Counted from the first letter of the stretch, positions 35,189 through 46,825 are shown. The stretch is 64,000 nt of DNA from Massariosphaeria phaeospora (GCA_011032825.1 JAADJZ010000009.1:682001-746000), one strand, 5' to 3'. Notes: a model not told the origin generated them from the sequence alone. Program-made: numbers and translations.

Positions 35189-36741
35189 GATTGGTTTCGT
35201 TTGCTAGCTGGCTTGTGTCTTTTCTCGTCATCCTTCCATCGATATATCCCATCGGCGTTGCTCTGGAGGTCATCTCTTTCTCATCAAGCGTCGCTTTTCC
35301 AACCGCATGACTGGGTATCGGCATATCCACCCACGGCGAAGCTCATACATATACATGTAATCATCACGTCACACACATCACACAAACGCGATAGCAAAAT
35401 AGCGCATCCTCAGAAATCTTATCGGAATCTGGCCAAAACTATACCTTTGTAATCACTCGTGCTCGTTCTTAGCCTTTCTTTCTCCAAGCCTTTTTTGGGC
35501 TGCGGTTGTGATACCAGAGTTTTCTTCTACTTTTGTCAGGTCTTGAGGTTGCCAAACCATTTCAGGTCGCAATCGCGTTTTTGTTGGTGTGCTTTTGCGG
35601 TTGTTATTCTCCTGAGCACACACAGTTCTTGTTGGCCACGACGCCGCTTACGCCTTTTCCTTGCAGTCATGGTATAAATATGGGCGGGACAGAATACGGG
35701 ATATGGGACATGGTATTGGTGCGTTGGGAGAATCCTAGTTTTGTATGTAGGGAGATAGGATAAAGCAACCAAAATTGTATCTACATATATGTCGTTGCCC
35801 CGAGAATATGCAGGTGTTCCGGTGCGTCTTGTCGGTTGCCCTCTTGTACTGTCTATAGAGAGTACTTTGGTCTGATGGTGACTTTGCAATGCATGCTGCT
35901 GTATGTGGATCCTGGTCTGTCCCGTCTACCCTCACTTCCGACTTCTCGGGCTCTCGGGACAAAAGCTTTGGTATCTGATTGACCTGGTCGTGATGTGCTA
36001 ATAGCTCCGATCCGATCAGATCCGAGGTGTCGTCAGCGGGCAAAGAAAACACTTTGAAACCCCCCTTTTGTCTTTTTTTCTAGTTCTGCTGTCAAGTGGG
36101 TCGTGCGTGTGGGTCGTTGGACTCTTTGTGGCCGTGGGTGGCTGTGCGGGCGTTATTGTTCGGGTAGACTGGTTCGGTGAGGTATGTGGGTCTAGGGTAA
36201 GGGGAGTGGGTCTGGTTTAGTGCTCCGTCGTTTAGTGGGTCGGTTTGGTTGATGTGGTCGTTGTGGTCGGTGTGGATGAGGGGGCGGTGTCCACTTTTGG
36301 GAGATTGGATGGACGGCTGGTGGATAGTTTCATATGGGTAGGTGATGGTGAAGGGTCGGGGGTTACGTCATGAGGGTTTATTTGGGGGTAGGTGTTTTGT
36401 GGGAATAGCAGAGGGGTTGGAGTAGTGAGGACTTGTGAAAGTTCAGTAATTTTGATTCATTCTAAACGCTGTTGATCAGATGTGTGTATGTTTGACGAAC
36501 TTTTCCCGACCCCCGAACTGTGCTCAGCTGCATGCTGATGTTGACGATTCCCTACATATATTCCCTCATATGTGAATGTTTAGTTCCTTTGTGAGCCCCC
36601 TTGTGCATTGATTGTTTGCCGCGCCCCCGTATGTCCTTAATGTCTGAGGAGCTACGCCATTGCTGTTGTGTGTGACCCCTTCGAAGAGTCGAAGTCAGTC
36701 AGGCTGGTCATACAGAGAGCTCGTTCGCGTTGACGCATCGC
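35189..36741. other. 1.55 kb convergent intergenic region
   Basis: 3' flanks of the 33752 gene and the BTB gene. It contains a markedly G/T-rich plus-strand tract at about 36080-36440. No coding frame recognised. Confidence 0.5.
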
Positions 36742-37747
36742 CTACCAGGCTAGACTCTTCTTTTGCGCTCGTTGTATCTTACATGTCTGTCGTTCCGCAT
36801 CGTTCAGGTGTCCATGATAGTCACATAGATCGGGCACGAAGGCTATGCGCACTAGACCCATGCCAGAATCTACGTTCAGCTCTGCATAGCGTCGCATGAC
36901 CTTAAACACTAATGCTTGTGGCCAAGTACTTCCATCTTCCTCTTCCTGCTCGTGGTAGTACTTGGCGTTGCAGTCTGAATAGAACTTGGCATCGACGAAG
37001 AGGCGGCAAAGCGGGTCAGTGTTGCGCAGGTGGTCGAATACATATCGAGCGATGTCCCTGTTAGGAAGAAAACGGTTCGGAGTATGAGGATATTGGCACT
37101 CGAAAAGGGCGTCGAGAGCGTCTCGACAAAGTCCGGGCGTATCGTATTTGTCGCCGAAGATGTAGAGCTTGCTCAAATGCCATGATATCGGAAACCCCTC
37201 GGTTGATCTGTTCCACGAGTCCACCAGATCACGATCTTCCACTCGAAGCCGGTCTGGAAACCTCTGATAGTAGAGCCAATGGACGAAGAACTCGAACGTC
37301 TTAGGACACTCATCTCTGAGCCTGACAGTCTTATCCTCGCCCTCTTTGAACTTTCCCGTCAGTGCGGCGCGGAAGAAGGCGGAGTAGATGGTAAGAAACT
37401 CTTCTTGAACAACGAACCGTTCTTCGGGGGAGCCGACGAGGACGGTCGCAAGCTTCACACTTCTTGCTCTATGCTTGTTTAGTATCGTATGTGTAGAATA
37501 TCTATGTAAAGCTAACGTACGAGGAGCGCGGCCGAAGTTGCGTGATTTGGATAAGGTTCTTAGAAGCCGTAGACGGAATTGATTCTTCACTCGTTCGCGG
37601 TATTTCGTTGTCCAAAGAGGAAAGGGGATCCGACGGTATAGAGTTGCGGGGGCGCTTTAGCCCTGGTTGTAGGAGTCCAGCAGCCGCATCATTTGCTTCA
37701 CTAATGGGTTCGTCTTTGCAAGACCGGCGCGTTGAAGTGCGGCCCAT
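36742..37747 (-). CDS. BTB/POZ domain protein, 317 aa
   Basis: BTB domains dimerise and often link substrates to Cullin-3 ligases; fungal single-BTB proteins of this size are numerous and mostly uncharacterised. Two exons: 37521-37747 and 36742-37468. The intron has GTACGT, TACTAAAC and TAG. The first 70 residues are Ser/Pro/Arg-rich. The BTB fold starts near residue 80: VKLATVLVGS, F.VQEEFLTIYSAFFRAALTGKFKE, KTVRLRDECPKTFEFFVHWLYYQR. A helical region follows (LSKLYIFGDKYDTPGLCRDALDALF), the usual alpha extension in this fungal group. A simple frame continues from 37590 through the intron, but the spliced form gives a longer and cleaner N-terminus. No membrane segment. Confidence 0.88.
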
Positions 37748-38124
37748 AGTGACTGAAACTACTCGCGAGGAGAGTGTGCAGGTGAGGTGAGAAGGAGAGT
37801 GGCAGTAATGTCAGAAAGGCAGGTGGTGTGCCAGTCTCTGGTGTGTGACGGATTAAGCAGGCACGACCAAAAAATTCGTCACAGCACGCCACAGCGCCTT
37901 CCTCATCTTGAACCTTCTCTAGGCCCCAAAATTAAGATAAGCATCTTTGATTTTGCAGGTATGACTGTTTGCACTCGACAAGATATCTTCTCCATTATAC
38001 CCCAGCTGTTTCTTACTAGAAATCAAAGCCATGAGTTCAGGACATTCCTACGTTGATTCTCTCTTAGTCCAAACAGCTTCTAACCAGCTTGGTACAACGA
38101 TTCGTTCGTTCCAAGGCGCGACTC
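37748..38124. other. intergenic between MFS and BTB genes
   Basis: Upstream of the BTB gene and downstream of the transporter, both on the minus strand. No gene seen. Confidence 0.5.
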
Positions 38125-39915
38125 TTATAACAAATAACGATAATCCGGGCTCAAGTCGCCCAACTCGGTCTTCTCATACTCGGTCAGCCCGACGTCTCTA
38201 ACACTCTTGTTCCGACTCCGATTCTGCCACGAACACATTATGAAGTAGACCAGACAACTAAGTGCACTCAAGCTGACGAAAGCAATACAGATCGAGTATC
38301 CGGTGATGTACTTCGGCGCATCTCTCTTCAGGAAAGCGAAGACCGCGATGATACCTCCGATATTTCCGAATCCGACCTGCCACGCCGTCCCAACTGCTCG
38401 TCGGTGATGCCCGCCAAGATTCATGTTGAACCAACATACGATAACAGGCATAGCAGTGTAGGCACCCATGGCTACGAGGAAGAGGGCGGCGTACTGAAGC
38501 TGGCGGTTGTTGTGCACAGCGATAAGGATGGCGAAACCGGTCATGCAGACGGCGATTGGGAAGATGGTGAACAAGAAACGGTGCTTGAAGCGGTCGGAAA
38601 GCCAGGCGATGAGCATAGAGAAGCCAAAGGCGGCAGCCCATGGTGGCACGGAGTGCAACTGTGTTTGAATGGGACTGTAACCGTAACTCTGGATGATACC
38701 GGGCGAGAAGTAGGCATATCCATATGCAGGGACGATGAGTCCGAAATACATGAAGCCGCCAACAATGATCTTCGGATCTTTGAAGACGCGGCCAACGTCG
38801 CCGAGTTTGATTGGTCGTTCGCGAGCGCTCTTGCCTTGGTCGATCTGGAGTCTTGCTTTGACGAAAGCTCGCTCGTCTTCCTGTAGCCACTTCACTTCCT
38901 CGGGGAAGTTTGGTAGAAGAAAGAAGAACGCGAAGGAGACGAGCATTGTGAGAATACCTTCGAGGATGAAGATCCATCGCCATCCCCGATACCCACGCAT
39001 GTGATCCATCTTGCCAATTGCTGAAGCGAGCAATCCGCCAAAGGCCCCGGCAAGTGTGGTCGAAGAGAAGAAGAAGCTGTATCTTTTTTGCGCTTCTTTG
39101 CGACGGTACCACATTCCAATGAGATAGAAAGCTAAACAGAGTCAGTAGCTGTCGTCAGGTTAAGTTAACAGCACGAAGGGAGTAGCCTGAGAAATGGGAA
39201 GCTCGATGTACACGTACCTCCCGGAAACATGCCTGTCTCGAAAAGCCCAAGAAAGAAGCGGGTCGCCAGGAGACCAGAATAGCTTTTCACAAATCCTTGG
39301 AGCATTGTCACTATAACTCGGTATTAGCTAGTCGAAGTCAAAAGAGAAAGCATCGCCCACCAAGACCGAAGCCGAACATGCAGATCGAAAGCCAAACACG
39401 GGGCTTGAACTTCTTTAGAAGAATGTTGGATGGAATCTCGAACAGGATATAGGGCACGAAGAATATGACCAGAGCTATGTTATAACGGTTGCCCTCGAGA
39501 AGGTGGAGGTCGTCGGAAAGGCCAAAAATGTTTGCATTTGCGATGTTCACACGGTCCTAAATGTGGACCGGTTAAGGATATCCTAGACTTCCTTGGGATC
39601 TCTTACCAAGAATGCCAGAAGGTACCTAGAAATTAGTTAGTATAGGACGCAAAAGACAGCGCACATACAAGCACACAACTGTAAGAGCTCTAAACTTACA
39701 TTATGCAGAGGAACGGAATGACATGCATGTCAATCTTGTAGACCAACCGTCGCTCGGTGGTGTGCGGCGGGCACTGGACTAGAGCGGGGTCCTCATCTGC
39801 GTAGTTACCCCCATACTGCGGCGATGGGGAACCATCATCCTGTACCACTTCTATCAACGGTCAGTATGAAGTTAGTTTGTAGATAGACATACTCACTTTC
39901 TTTCCTCGAGAACAT
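38125..39915 (-). CDS. MFS transporter, DAL5/anion:cation symporter family
   Basis: Plasma-membrane transporter related to yeast Dal5 (allantoate) and to Tna1 and Vht1; the substrate cannot be read from sequence but is usually a small organic acid or vitamin. Six exons give 494 aa: 39897-39915, 39700-39850, 39607-39625 (19 bases), 39361-39556, 39218-39310 and 38125-39131. The N-terminal cytoplasmic tail ends in RRLVYKIDMHVIPFLCIMYLLAFLDRVNIANA, the family hallmark at helix 1. GFVKSYSGLLATRFFLGLFETGMFPG and WYRRKEAQKRY mark helix 4-5. About twelve hydrophobic segments are present. The C-terminus is short and hydrophilic. Two tiny exons (19 bases each) make this gene easy to mis-annotate. Confidence 0.93.
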
Positions 39916-41130
39916 GGTCGCCGTCGAACTAGTCAAGGATTGATGCTTGTGGTGCGGCTATAAGCGACCTGCCCAGGTACGATGTGCAACCGTCGACAAA
40001 TGGTTAAAGTGTTCCCTACGAGTGTCACAAATGGGACCCTGGAAATTGGCCGTACAGATGTTAATGTAGGAGGACAGGAGGTGGTTAACCGCCGAGGTCC
40101 CCCATGGCAATGAAAATCTTGCGTCAATGGACGGAACGGGCTGGGAATCCCCGCATTTCGACAGGGAGTTCGGCTCGTGTTCGCCATCCATCTGCGCCGA
40201 TTGGCAATCAGGCGTTCCAGACTTGCCATAACTGGGTTGACTAGGGCTATAGCAGAAGCCCTGCTGGAGGGCATCCTTTGTTAGTGCCTCGGTTTCCCCA
40301 GCTTCGAGCATCACGCGGCCTGCCACTCGGTCAATACGAGACCCCGAACTCTTGCAGGCCTTGCTCGTGCACTGCTGCAGGTAGTATGTGGTACCATAAG
40401 CGGCAACATGTAATGTGCGCTTTTATCCCGCATCGGCGAGGCTAGTTCATCATCAATCGGGGCCAAGTGGTCAGCCTGACTGAATAATGTTTGTTCGTGC
40501 AGTGTGCTACTATCTACTGATCAGCACAGGTGAACTTGAGTGCTGACGATTTTGCCCAAGGCAGCGATTGCCACACTAGTAAGCACAACTGGCTGACTTT
40601 TGTTACTTCCATCAATAATGTCTCCAGTACCCGGCCTCGCAGGTTTTCAGTCGCAGATGGCCACAAGCAGTAATACGTAGTGACGCGGTGGCGTGGTGGC
40701 GCCAGACATCTCAATGTCTAGGAAGATCATTGGAGGGCGCGCGTTCGTGGCACAGCATCAGGTACGTAGATGTGATTGAGCGAAATTCGGCATACCGATA
40801 TACTTCAGTCAGGTCCATATGCCCGCCAGCATTGAATCGGCAACAGGCTGATCTCAAGATGAGGTGCAACCGGCACTCCGCCGGGAGTGCTGGGAGGATG
40901 AATCAGTCGGAGCTTAGTCTCTTCGCCCAGCCAATCCGGAGCTATCGGGATCCGACAGGGCTCACCTCACAACTTCAACGTCAACCATCCCTCACTCACC
41001 CACCAGCCTCCTCCCCGCTGCAAACTCCCCACCCCCGCGATTCCATATGACCCTATCGGTGTAGTGCTGTGGGCTGATCTACTCTCCGTCAACCATCTCT
41101 GTTCTTCAGCGGCTGGCCTGCTGACCAGCC
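39916..41130. other. 1.2 kb intergenic, divergent
   Basis: Lies between the divergent transporter (minus) and F-box-like gene (plus). Only short non-homologous frames. Both promoters are expected here. Confidence 0.5.
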
Positions 41131-42444
41131 ATGGTGAATTCGAAAAATGTCGCTTTCAGAGTCAACAAGCAGACTCCGACGTCCGGGCCACCGCCTCAGG
41201 CATACGGGACGGTGATCAACTGTCGAAAACCGGGTGGGAAACGAGCCCAGAAGGGAGTAAAGGAAGTGAAGTCTCAGCAGGTGCCTCTAACCAAGATCGC
41301 CGGTGCGCCGCGATTGGACAAGAAACGGAAGCGTCCCAAGGATGAGCCAAAAGAGGACGAAGATTCAGTGCAGCAACTGAAGAAGTTCGTACTGTCTCAT
41401 GATCTATCCATGTCGGCCACTTCTGCCCTAGTCCCCACCGCCCCTAAGGATCAGCCCCATGCGGCTCCTAAACCCCAATTACCAAAACCGACCAAATTCC
41501 GAAGAGGGAAGACCTTGTCCAAAGGCGTTGATCTGGACTGCTGGTTCACTATCCTTTCGTTCTCCGACCCCGGACAGCTTCTTGAGATGCGCAGCAAGAT
41601 TGCCTCGTGCTACCGATTTCTGAGAGACAACCCTACACTCTGGAAACATAGCAGATCCTACTACTACGGCGATACCCTTCCGGATCCATCATCAGAGCTT
41701 ACCGAGTTCCAATACGCTCACCTGCGGCACGGGCACGGTTGCATGAGTTGTGGCACGCCGTCTACGCGCAAGACATACTGGGCTTTCCTTCGGCGGTGGT
41801 GCAAGGCCTGCCTTCAAACTAAGATCATTGTGGATCACGACGCACTGAATTTGTTCAAAGGCGCCGACGGCCAGGATATATCCTTTATTCAGAAATGTCT
41901 TCCCGCGGGCTCACTTGACTCGTGGGGCAACTTTGTCGGCGTTGGACCAGCTCATTCCCATTCTTGGAAAACGGTGTATCTGGTATCTGACGTTGAAGAG
42001 CTCGTGGCAGACTTCATTAAAGAGAGTCGCGACAATTACGTTTCCTGGCATGCCGAAATGCGGACATGGATTAGCAACAGAATCAAAGTTGTCGATGAAC
42101 GCCGCGAATTTGCACAAAAGATGGAGCTGTGGGAAGATAGGACTCGGACCTCGAAATCATACGACTACCAGGAGAAGAAGACTGCTCGCAAGGTTTACTT
42201 CGTCGAAAAGGCTGCTCAACTTACCCCAGCAGTCAGTCTGATAGAGATGGAGCACTGTCCATCATACCGTCGCGCGATCGCTATTCCGAAAGATCCCAAC
42301 ATGAATTCGTGGCTTCTACTCAAACCGAAACTGCAGAAAGAAGCCGCTGAACTGGCAGCCGCGGGCGGAGTCCAGAAACCTCCGCCGATGTACATTACGA
42401 GCATGACGCCGCCACCGCACATGGACATCAATTACTCATTCTAA
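41131..42444 (+). CDS. F-box-like protein with CxxC...CxxC motif, 437 aa
   Basis: F-box proteins recruit substrates to SCF ubiquitin ligases through Skp1. A single exon. The first 125 residues are basic and Pro-rich, with a nuclear-localisation-like KKRKRPKDEPKEDED. An F-box-like motif spans about 132-180: VDLDCWFTILSFSDPGQLLEM, then CYRFLRDNPTLWKHSR. Two cysteine pairs, CMSC (204-207) and CKAC (224-227), sit 16 residues apart, a possible zinc-binding treble clef. A helical region (about 300-360) rich in charged residues follows, and the tail is Pro-rich. This layout (F-box then CxxC pairs) recurs in fungal F-box proteins of unknown target. F-box call is from pattern similarity, so moderately sure. 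Confidence 0.8.
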   Translation: MVNSKNVAFRVNKQTPTSGPPPQAYGTVINCRKPGGKRAQKGVKEVKSQQVPLTKIAGAPRLDKKRKRPKDEPKEDEDSVQQLKKFVLSHDLSMSATSALVPTAPKDQPHAAPKPQLPKPTKFRRGKTLSKGVDLDCWFTILSFSDPGQLLEMRSKIASCYRFLRDNPTLWKHSRSYYYGDTLPDPSSELTEFQYAHLRHGHGCMSCGTPSTRKTYWAFLRRWCKACLQTKIIVDHDALNLFKGADGQDISFIQKCLPAGSLDSWGNFVGVGPAHSHSWKTVYLVSDVEELVADFIKESRDNYVSWHAEMRTWISNRIKVVDERREFAQKMELWEDRTRTSKSYDYQEKKTARKVYFVEKAAQLTPAVSLIEMEHCPSYRRAIAIPKDPNMNSWLLLKPKLQKEAAELAAAGGVQKPPPMYITSMTPPPHMDINYSF

Positions 42445-43039
42445 TCGATATTCGGCATTACCCATACGCTTACGTTAATGACTCCACGTCACCGACACAT
42501 ACGCTTTCTCACATGGATAGACTATTGGGATGGCGTTGGTTCTTTCTTATTCTTATTCATCTGCATTTTCTTTGATATTCTTTCTTCATTACTAGGCATC
42601 AGTCGGCCGTTTGTCGCATAAGGTTGGGCATGGACGATCACAGCGATGAGCAAGCTCAACTTTGGGATGGGAATATATGCAACCTAGGTGCCCTCAGCAA
42701 CAATACAACATTTCTAACAGCATAACGAAATTGCCGAGAAGATTAACCGCGCCAGATTGTTTGCTGTAGTGCATCTTGCCGATCCAGGGGAAACTAGGGT
42801 CTCTTGCTACTAGAGAGCTGGCCAAACTTGTGATATACAGAGGCTACTGGCAATGGGCAATACATATAGATAGATAGGCGATGTTGGATACTACCAGACC
42901 AGATGAGACCACAGTTAGGTTAGACAATGATCAGGTTAGACAACAGGTGGCAACTACGCGGCTCTCTCTGGGCCCCGGGAACAATGCGGCTGTTGTACTA
43001 ACCTTTGTAGGCCAGCGTCGATGTCTCGGCTGCTGAGTT
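42445..43039. other. 3' flank and intergenic sequence before the ccp1 promoter
   Basis: 3' flank of the F-box-like gene, A/T-rich at first. A direct repeat of AGGTTAGACAA occurs twice within 40 bases at about 42915-42942. No gene seen. Confidence 0.5.
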
Positions 43040-43822
43040 TAGAAGCCGGCCGATTGGTAGGCCATGTGGGATCATCGCCGGTCTCAGACATGACCTCGGG
43101 ACAGGGGCGACGACGGCAAGTGAGAAGTGGCAGCTCAACACCAAAGTTCTGGTGCTAGAAGCACTGGATGTCATGGCCAATGCACCGATGAACGGCTAAC
43201 CTCGTATCTCTTCAACATATCGAAGAACTACCATCTACAGTAATTGTTGATCCGAGTGGGGGTTTTTGGCCAATCACAGGCTGCGGAACAGGGATGACAC
43301 AGCGATGTGGAGGGATCGTCTGAGGCTCTGCTCTCTTCGCGGACCCTGAAAAGCTCAATGGCAACTTTCGCCTCCAGAATGACGGCCTGCGAGGCGGCCC
43401 ACGGCAGTCTGATTGCAGAAGCTGCGCGCGTGGGCGGCAAATCGCAGCACCAGCGTACGGATGCGATTAGATCAGCAGCAGCGTTCTAGATGGAGCATAA
43501 GGGTCGCCGGCTGCTGATTGGCTCGGGGTGCTCCACTTTGCGTTATCATTCCGGCTTTAAAGCGAAGAAGACCGTGGAACTTCTACCATTGACCATTGCC
43601 GCCGCCTCGTTAAAGACCTGCCACGCCTTCACACTCCTACTCCTGACCCGCGCCACCTGCAACTCCACTCTTTAATCTATTTCCCATCCAGTGTCTCTAT
43701 CGTCAAGTGGCTGTGGGAAGCTGTAGCTGGTCTTATCGAGAATTCAGCAGGAGTTGCCTTTTGCTCGTGAGAGAGCCCGAGGACTGTACCTTCCACCAGC
43801 GAGATTCCCGTAGCTCGACATA
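43040..43822 (+). promoter_or_regulatory. ccp1 promoter region with CCAAT boxes
   Basis: Three CCAAT elements lie upstream of cytochrome c peroxidase: ATTGG at 43053-43057, CCAATCA from 43270 and ATTGG at 43517-43521. The HAP (CBF/NF-Y) complex binds CCAAT and controls respiratory and iron-linked genes in fungi, including peroxidases of this kind (known for the complex; its action here is inferred). Confidence 0.5.
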
Positions 43823-45079
43823 ATGGCAACTGCTTCTCGAAGCTTCACACGCGCCCTGCGCACTGCGGCCCCGGCCCTCCGCACCGCCCCAGCTCGCTCG
43901 TCGCGCTTCGCCGCCCCTCAACAGACTTTCCGCCAGCAAGGCCGTCGCGGATATGCGTCCGGTGGAGAGAAGGAGGGAGCTGATAAATACCCGGGCAACC
44001 CGTCAGGCCTCATCTACGGCGCCGGTGCTCTGCTCGCTGCCGCCAGTGGCTATGGCATCTACCTCGCGAAGCCGGACTGGTTCGGCCAACAGGTCAAGGC
44101 GAAGGGCCCCTTCACCCCCAAATTCGAGGACTACCAGGGCGCATACGACATGATCGCCAAGCTACTCGAGGAACATGATGAATACGAAGATGGCAGCTAT
44201 GGACCGGTGCTGGTGCGATTGGCATGGCACGCTTCCGGAACGTGAGTATATGCTCTTCTATAGAAGTCTGTCTACGAGTAGGAATTGGAGCTGACATGAG
44301 ATAGGTACGATGCGATGACTGGAACCGGAGGCTCCAACGGAGCGACCATGCGATTCGCCCCCGAAGGTGACCACGGTGCCAACGCTGGTCTGAAGGCCGC
44401 CCGAGACTTCCTCGCGCCCGTCAAGGGTACGTTAAGAATTGAACCACTCCTCCCCACCCAAGACCTCGATTTGCTGACGCTCCTCCCAGAGAAATACCCC
44501 TGGATCACCTACTCCGACCTCTGGATCCTCGGCGGCGTAACCGCCATCCAAGAAATGCAAGGCCCGAAGATCCCCTACCGACCCGGCCGCAGCGACCGCG
44601 ACGTATCCTTCTGCACACCCGACGGCCGCCTCCCCGACGCCTCCAAAGACCGGTCGCACATCCGCGCCATCTTCGGCCGCATGGGCTTCGACGACCGCGA
44701 AATGGTCGCCCTGTCGGGTGCACACGCGCTCGGCCGCTGCCACACAGACCGTTCGGGCTACGACGGCCCGTGGACCTTCTCGCCCACCACCATGACCAAC
44801 GACTACTACAAGCTGCTGCTCGAGGAGAAGTGGTCGTGGAAGAAGTGGAACGGGCCTAAGCAGTTCGAGGACGTCAAGACCAAGACCCTGATGATGCTGC
44901 CGACGGATATGGAGATCATCAAGGATAAGAGCTTCCGCGCGCATGCGGAGCGGTATGCTAAGGATAACGATGTGTTCTTCAAGGAGTTCTCGGATGCCGT
45001 GCTGCGGCTGTTTGAGCTGGGTGTGCCGTTTTCGCAGGCCGAGGAGAATCGGTGGACGTTTAAGAGCTCGTTCGACTAG
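43823..45079 (+). CDS. ccp1: cytochrome c peroxidase, mitochondrial
   Basis: A class I haem peroxidase of the intermembrane space that reduces H2O2 with cytochrome c. Three exons give 376 aa: 43823-44241, 44305-44426 and 44490-45079. The bipartite presequence is clear: Arg/Ala/Ser-rich residues 1-45, then a hydrophobic sorting segment ([20 protein letters not shown]). Distal residues Arg132, Trp135 and His136 occur in VRLAWHAS, the proximal ligand His259 in [10 protein letters not shown], and radical-forming Trp275 in DGPWTFSP. All are offset by 84 from mature yeast Ccp1 (R48, W51, H52, H175, W191), so catalysis should be intact. The second intron (63 bases) has no stop and is a multiple of three, so it can be read through in frame. 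CCAAT boxes lie upstream. Confidence 0.97.
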
Positions 45080-45636
45080 AGTGCCAGAGCAACTTGGCTA
45101 ATGGACACGGGCACGCTGAGAGCGAACTGTGAAGCGTGCGGCTGCATGGCGTTTGTAGACAGCAGACTTTTCCGGGGACGTGCATATTCTGGGAGTCGTA
45201 TTAGGAAACGAAAGATATCCCACTAGACCATCTGAAGCCGTTACGCAACTTGTTTTGCACGACTCGCAGGAAGAATCTCTTTTGAAGAAAGTAGCGGGTT
45301 TCAGGTCTTTTATTATTTTTGCCATTCAGTCGAAGCGTGTCCTTTCCACTCGATATTGTATTCTATGCGTGCCATCTCTTAAGAGCGTGTGCGCTCTCAG
45401 ACAGCTCATGGATTGTTATTAGATGACACTGCGTGCCTTGATTGACAGCGTCAAACAGTTTTAGTGTTCGCTTGCCTCGAGATGGCCCACTCATTACAGC
45501 GCTATAGATCGAAAAGCACACAATGCCCACCGCCGCCCCTATGGTTACAGGTCTTAGGAATCCACATATCCCATAACATCGTATCCATGCATGCCACATC
45601 CATCCTACAACACCATACTCTATTCCTGAGTCCTCA
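45080..45636. other. convergent intergenic region
   Basis: 3' flanks of ccp1 (plus) and the 45637 gene (minus). No coding sequence recognised. Confidence 0.5.
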
Positions 45637-46825
45637 TTAATCATCCCTCAGCGCCCGAGCAATCTCCTGATGCTTCTTGTTCCACCACTTCTGATGCTCC
45701 GCCTCCAGCTGCTTCAACTCCGCAATCTGGTCCACACCCAGCGCTGCAATCACGCCCTGGAGCTCCTTGATCTCATCGCCCACAATCACAGGCGCTATTG
45801 GCAGCGGCTGGTACTTGGACGGCCTGGCGAGCAGCTCAGGGCCGAGCTCCTGGAAGGAAACGCGCTTCTTGGCCGGTCTGGCTGGCACCAAGGTGGCGTC
45901 ATCACTTCCGAACTCGGGGATAAAGAGCGTGGATTCCGCGCCGGGAGACGGAGGCTGCTGCGGAGCAGAGAAGAGCATCTCGCGCATGGTGTCTTCGCCC
46001 AGGACTGCAGTGCCGACTTTCCAGATCTCGTTGACGGTGGCTTCCCACTGCGTCTCGAGCGCGTCGAGCTCTTCGCTGGTCTTCGTGCTCTCTGCTACGA
46101 AGCGGTCGGTGTAGTCGCCAAACGGCATCTTCAACCTCACCTCTTCGCCATGCTCGTTGGTGGTGCGTGCAGCGACGAGAAGCACATTGGTTGATTCGTA
46201 GAGGCTCCTGGTCGCGCGATCGAGCTTGCCGGGGAGAGTGAGCTTGAGCGGTGGGCCGAGGGGATCGTTCCGGTCGGCTGGGGAAGAGACGGGCTGGAGG
46301 GTGGCTTCTGTGAGAGATGCAAGGAGATGCTGGTACGTCCGGGTTATCTTGGACGTTGCGTCCTCGTAGATATGTTTGCGGTATGTGTTGGTCGTCTCTG
46401 CACTCACGGTCAGCTTGGTGCATACTGTGAGCTAGTACGATGGACCTGCCTTTGAACTCTTTGGCGAGAGGGTGGACGTCGGCGCGCTTTCTCTTGTGAC
46501 CAGAAGCCGACTTCTGGGGACTGCGGGAGCTGGATTTGGCCGGGACGCGGTGAGGGTTTCCACTGGATGTATCAGCCGATTTTATTGCGTTGGCCGTAGG
46601 TGCAACATGCGGTCTCTTTTCGCCCCGGTGCGAAGATTTGAAAACGGCAGCGACAGACACGGATTTCCTTGGTTTCGCGGGAGAAATTCGTTTGGTATTT
46701 CGTGGCCGTGATTTGGAAACTGGCGCCGCCGGTCCGGATTGCTTCGCGGTCGCACCAGTGGTTTTTGGGGGGAGGTGCGAGGGTTTAGCCGCTGCATAGC
46801 GCGCAGGAGGTCGCTCGGCTTCCAT
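45637..46825 (-). CDS. uncharacterised protein, about 378 aa, basic N-terminus and helical C-terminus
   Basis: I cannot assign the family. Exon 1 (46450-46825) encodes a basic, Ser/Pro/Lys-rich region of 125 residues with KRKRADVHPLAKEFKG, likely disordered and nuclear. Exon 2 (45637-46397) encodes a helical region: KHIYEDATSKITRTYQHLLASL, then a TLPGKLDRATRSLYES segment and LDALETQWEATVNEIWKVG. It ends with a heptad-like EIKELQGVIAALGVDQIAELKQLEAEHQKWWNKKHQEIA, a probable coiled coil. This overall plan (basic tail, helical bundle, coiled coil) is seen in kinetochore and chromatin subunits, but I found no decisive motif. The intron best fitting the frame has a GC donor (46449) and CAG acceptor; a GT donor at 46445 with a GAG acceptor also keeps frame but leaves the branch site too close. 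Confidence 0.75.
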
